A stretch of 64,000 nucleotides of DNA, taken from Adiantum capillus-veneris (lineage: Eukaryota > Streptophyta > Polypodiopsida > Polypodiales > Pteridaceae). The stretch covers positions 139,489,108 through 139,553,107 of the forward strand of contig CM043955.1 in assembly GCA_014529385.2 (NCBI GenBank), read 5' to 3'. This document shows, piece by piece, positions 61,186 to 64,000 of the stretch (positions are counted from its first letter, which is position 1; every line of letters starts with the position of its first letter). Under the pieces are notes generated by a model. That model was not told where the DNA came from. It did no database searches and saw nothing but the letters and a program-made list of their open reading frames with translations. The translations under genes and the position numbers were made by a program.

Positions 61186-61474
61186 GTGAGGATAGTGACT
61201 AGACCACCTGGTCCAGGACCAGTGACTAGACCACCTAGCTGGCAGGATGAGGAGGGCTGGACCAGGGCGAGGACTAGACCAGGACCAAAGACCAAGGACC
61301 AGGGACGAGGACTAGGACTTGGACCAGAGCGAGAGAGGACCAGACTTGCAGACTATCTACACAGTGTAAACAAGTGTGCGGAGCCAGGTAACAACCGATT
61401 AGCTTCACGATTTTATCTCCACAAGAGTGAGACTTCCTTTGAGATCCCACCGTGATCGCCAAAATGAGAGCACT
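61186..61474 (-). promoter_or_regulatory. 5' leader of element 3
   Basis: CTGGTC and CTAGTCCTGGTC-type repeats, and the conserved first 30 bases beside the LTR (TTTTGGCGATCACGG). The long palindrome found in the other leaders is not seen here. Confidence 0.55.
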
Positions 61475-62012
61475 TGTAGCACGGATAATGTGTCGTGCTC
61501 TCTACTGTGGGTGGTCCTCAGTGCAGTGTGCGTGACAATCTCACTCAGACAACCGAACAAAAAGGAAACAACACACATCAACAGAGCTCACAAAGACACA
61601 AAAGCAGACCAGAACATATGACTCGACTATATCAAAGACTGATACAGACTTTGGCGTGGCAGCACTCAGCTCCAGCCCAGGACTCACAGGTACAATGGGG
61701 GTGTCGAGGCTCAGATGTGCAGGGATAGTGAAGATGTGCCCTGTGAATCGACTCACTCTAGACGACTACGTACAAGATAATACCACTGGCCCAAAACGAC
61801 TACTCATATATATCACCATAAAGAGCCACCAATGGCTCATAAATGTCAGCCATGTGGTGACCTGGCCACGAGGTCCACTAGACCACCGTCGGTAGGTACC
61901 CTGCCACGTGTCACTCCCGAGACCAGAGGGTCCGTCCAGTGTGAACCAGACCAAGTGTAACCAATTGTCCAACTGTCTGTCTTGTGAAGTGACATTGTAG
62001 CCCTGCTCTACA
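61475..62012 (-). repeat. 5' LTR of element 3
   Basis: In element orientation TGTAGAGCAGGGCTACA...CCGTGCTACA. Same palindrome and TATATATGAG motifs as the other family LTRs. Confidence 0.85.
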
Positions 62013-62017
62013 GGCCC

Positions 62018-64000
62018 AGGCCACCGGATGGCCAGTGTAGACTAACCAACTCCCAACTACAGCAGCTCGATGGGCGACTAGCCACTAGAACATAATGACG
62101 CTCCTTGGCTGTCTGCTATCCCATAAGCACTCCCAAAAGTCTGTCAGGAACTCAACTATGAGACCCTCCTCCTGCCAATGACTTGCTGCAGCAAGGCGGG
62201 CCTCTCTCCGAGCAACCAGTATGTGATGCCCCAGTCGTGCTGTGTACTGGAAGAAAGGGATCATTTGATGAAGTGAAAGGATCCCGCGAAAACCACTCCC
62301 CAGGGTCCCACTACACTTGCGACAGAGGGCAACTCTCATGGGACAGGATCAAGCACATAGGTCCTCCCTCGGATGCCCACAACTCGAATCCGTTGGAAAT
62401 AGCACTCTGCTACCTCTAGTGCCTTAGTAGTAACTCTGTGGAGGCGACCCTCTCACGAACCTCAAAGAGCATGCAAAGGCCTGAATCTGAGCAAGCCCTG
62501 ACTGCGATGAGGACCTCAAGGGGAGCGAAAGCCCCCATCTAGCTGGCAAACGCCCGCTCAACAGGTATGTGTCACTCTACTGGTAGAGCCTCGACAATGT
62601 CCTGACACATGCTTTGTACCCCCTCATGCCGCGAAGCTCAGTGCTCTGGACCTCCTCAAGAACTGCAATAAGTAGCAACCAATCTCCCAAGGTGCCGGCT
62701 GGACCCTCTACCATGGGACCCATGAAACATGGGATCTACTGCCAACCATGTGACCTCGCTGTGTACTGACCAAAGGGTTCCATGTAAGAGGCTGCCTCAA
62801 GCGCTCCTAAGTGCATGTGGCCTAATACTACTCAAGTCTCCCCCTCAGCTGCTCCCGAGACCGAAGCAAGCTCAACACGAAATGGTCCTCCCATCTCCTA
62901 CTCAGGCCCACTGCGCATCTTTGTGAAAATCAAATGAGTGGATGGACTCCAAGGGCCACCCGTCTGTCGGACTCGGCCTCTAATCTGGTGCAACAAAAGC
63001 TCCTTCCATGGCTCCTCCCTTGGCAGAAGACCCATGAAAATGAGCTTCCCAAGGAGGGCTCTACTCTACCGTGTTGGATCATTGATACCCAGCCCTTATT
63101 GAGAGCAAGGTAGTGTTTTGGCCCGAGCTGGCTGTGTGTCTCTCCTTGTCCAAAGAAAGTTCCTGATCAGCCTCTTTATCTGGCTGCTGCAAGAACTCGA
63201 GAATATCGAATAGGAAGTGATGTACCACATGGTGGCCAAGAGCACCTGGTTGGCCACAACAGCCCTGCCCAGTGCCAACAAGAGACAACCGTGCCGAGCT
63301 CCAATGTAGAAGCTTTCTTCTGATGGCTAGAAGGAGGGGAGCAGTCTGCTGCTCTGGTGACAAATAGCAAAATGGCACCCCTGGAGGAATCCAATAAAAA
63401 CCCTCTCCAGGCGACAAGTGAGGCGTGGGAGCATCACCAACCCAAAAAGCCAGTCTTTCGCTAGTTGATCAATGCTCCCAACACACAGCAAAACACCTCT
63501 AGGGACTGCTCACACCCGTGCAAATTGGCCTCACAGCCCTCCAAAACCATGCCCGAGTCATCAATGCCATGCAAACCAACCTCCAGTAAGACCAGAAATT
63601 TTCTCATTGCCTCTGGGTAGAAAAGAAGCTGGAAGAGGGCAAGAGAGGAGTCCTGCAGTATTGTGCGCGTAAGCATGAAACGCTCCCCTCGACCTATTGC
63701 TAGCAACACCTGACTGTGAGCATGTCTATAAAGAGAAGACACCCCTCTGATCCATGCATCCGAAAAACCCATCTTGCGCATAGTGCCCTCAAGGAAGTCC
63801 CAATCAACTCTTTCGCAGGCCTTCTCAAAGTCGAGAAGGAACACCACAAGATCCTCTCCTCGCAGGCAGGCGAGCGCAATTGCCTCCCAGAAAGTGAAGA
63901 TATTGTCAAGGATATTGCGCTCCATGACAAAGCTTGTCCGAGTCTCATGTATGATGCTCTAAAGTAATGGCTAAGTTCTCAGATTCAGAGCCTTTGCAAG
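62018..64000 (-). mobile_element. 5' part of the L1-type LINE (RT and downstream), runs off the window
   Basis: 63925-63461 reads ERNILDNIFTFWEAIALA, VVFLLDFEKACERVDWDFLE and MGFSDAWIRGVSSLYRHA, the L1-clade RT fingers and palm. Then the segment between CEANLHG and CEQSLEVF lacks the FADD catalytic box, which is normally there. 63281-63096 has LGRAVVANQVLLATMWYI and LIRNFLWTRRD, typical of the region after RT. 62339-62085 and 62090-62018 continue to the element 3 insertion. Many stops. Unlike the CT-tailed family it has a poly(A)-type end. Confidence 0.8.

Larger units (their letters stand above)
55061..62012 (-). mobile_element. Element 3: gag-protease LTR element with duplicated gag, inserted in the L1
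   Basis: LTRs of 538 bp (61475-62012) and 537 bp (55061-55597) bound it. Flanking bases are GGCAC (55056-55060) and GGCCC (62013-62017), a 5-bp target duplication with one mismatch. Removing the element joins the L1 reading frame. The inside holds leader, a gag unit cut at CPLPEGS (59694), a second partial leader, a second gag-protease unit, and a G-rich stretch. No RT or integrase. Confidence 0.88.

Overview
The window looks like a piece of a large, repeat-filled land-plant nuclear genome. The evidence is a Ty1/copia element primed by initiator tRNA-Met, a Ty3/gypsy chromovirus remnant, an L1-type LINE with a plant-like C-terminal zinc region, and long CT microsatellites. I see no convincing host gene, tRNA or rRNA. 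The species cannot be fixed from sequence alone; a seed-free vascular plant (fern or lycophyte) is a weak guess. Almost every recognisable base belongs to a retroelement, and most copies are broken by nonsense codons and frameshifts.

Layout. 1-1444: end of a gypsy-like element and its 3' LTR (LTR A). 1445-5204: a minus-strand gag-protease LTR element (element 1). 5205-5701: a LINE 3' end. 6582-9991: a plus-strand LTR element (element 2) that shares LTR, leader and pre-LTR sequence with element 1 but carries an unrelated coding region. 9992-18090: LINE fragments on both strands plus a second copy of LTR A (LTR B, 10414-11807). 18547-22925: a decayed chromovirus and an LTR/primer-site module. 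23953-29502: a complete, young copia element with 192-bp LTRs and a 5-bp target duplication. 29503-37285: unassigned AT-rich DNA, LINE pieces, an orphan coding remnant, and a dense cluster of heat-shock-element-like palindromes near 33.0-33.13 kb.

37286-52950 is the most striking part. It is a chain of same-orientation copies of one LINE family, including one full-length copy (40381-46459, with ORF1, endonuclease, RT and C-terminal CCHC). Each copy ends in a conserved hairpin and then a long (CT)n tract, and the next copy, usually 5'-truncated, starts directly at the end of that tract. The same arrangement occurs on the minus strand at 16.6 kb. This suggests a LINE that uses a CT tail instead of poly(A) and integrates into CT microsatellites, including its own tails. 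The full-length copy carries a 664-bp hAT-like miniature element with an 8-bp target duplication.

54343-64000 is a minus-strand L1-type LINE split by a 6.95-kb LTR element (element 3, 55061-62012). Element 3 belongs to the element 1 family and contains two successive gag units. None of the three related LTR elements encodes RT or integrase, so the family appears to depend on enzymes supplied in trans.
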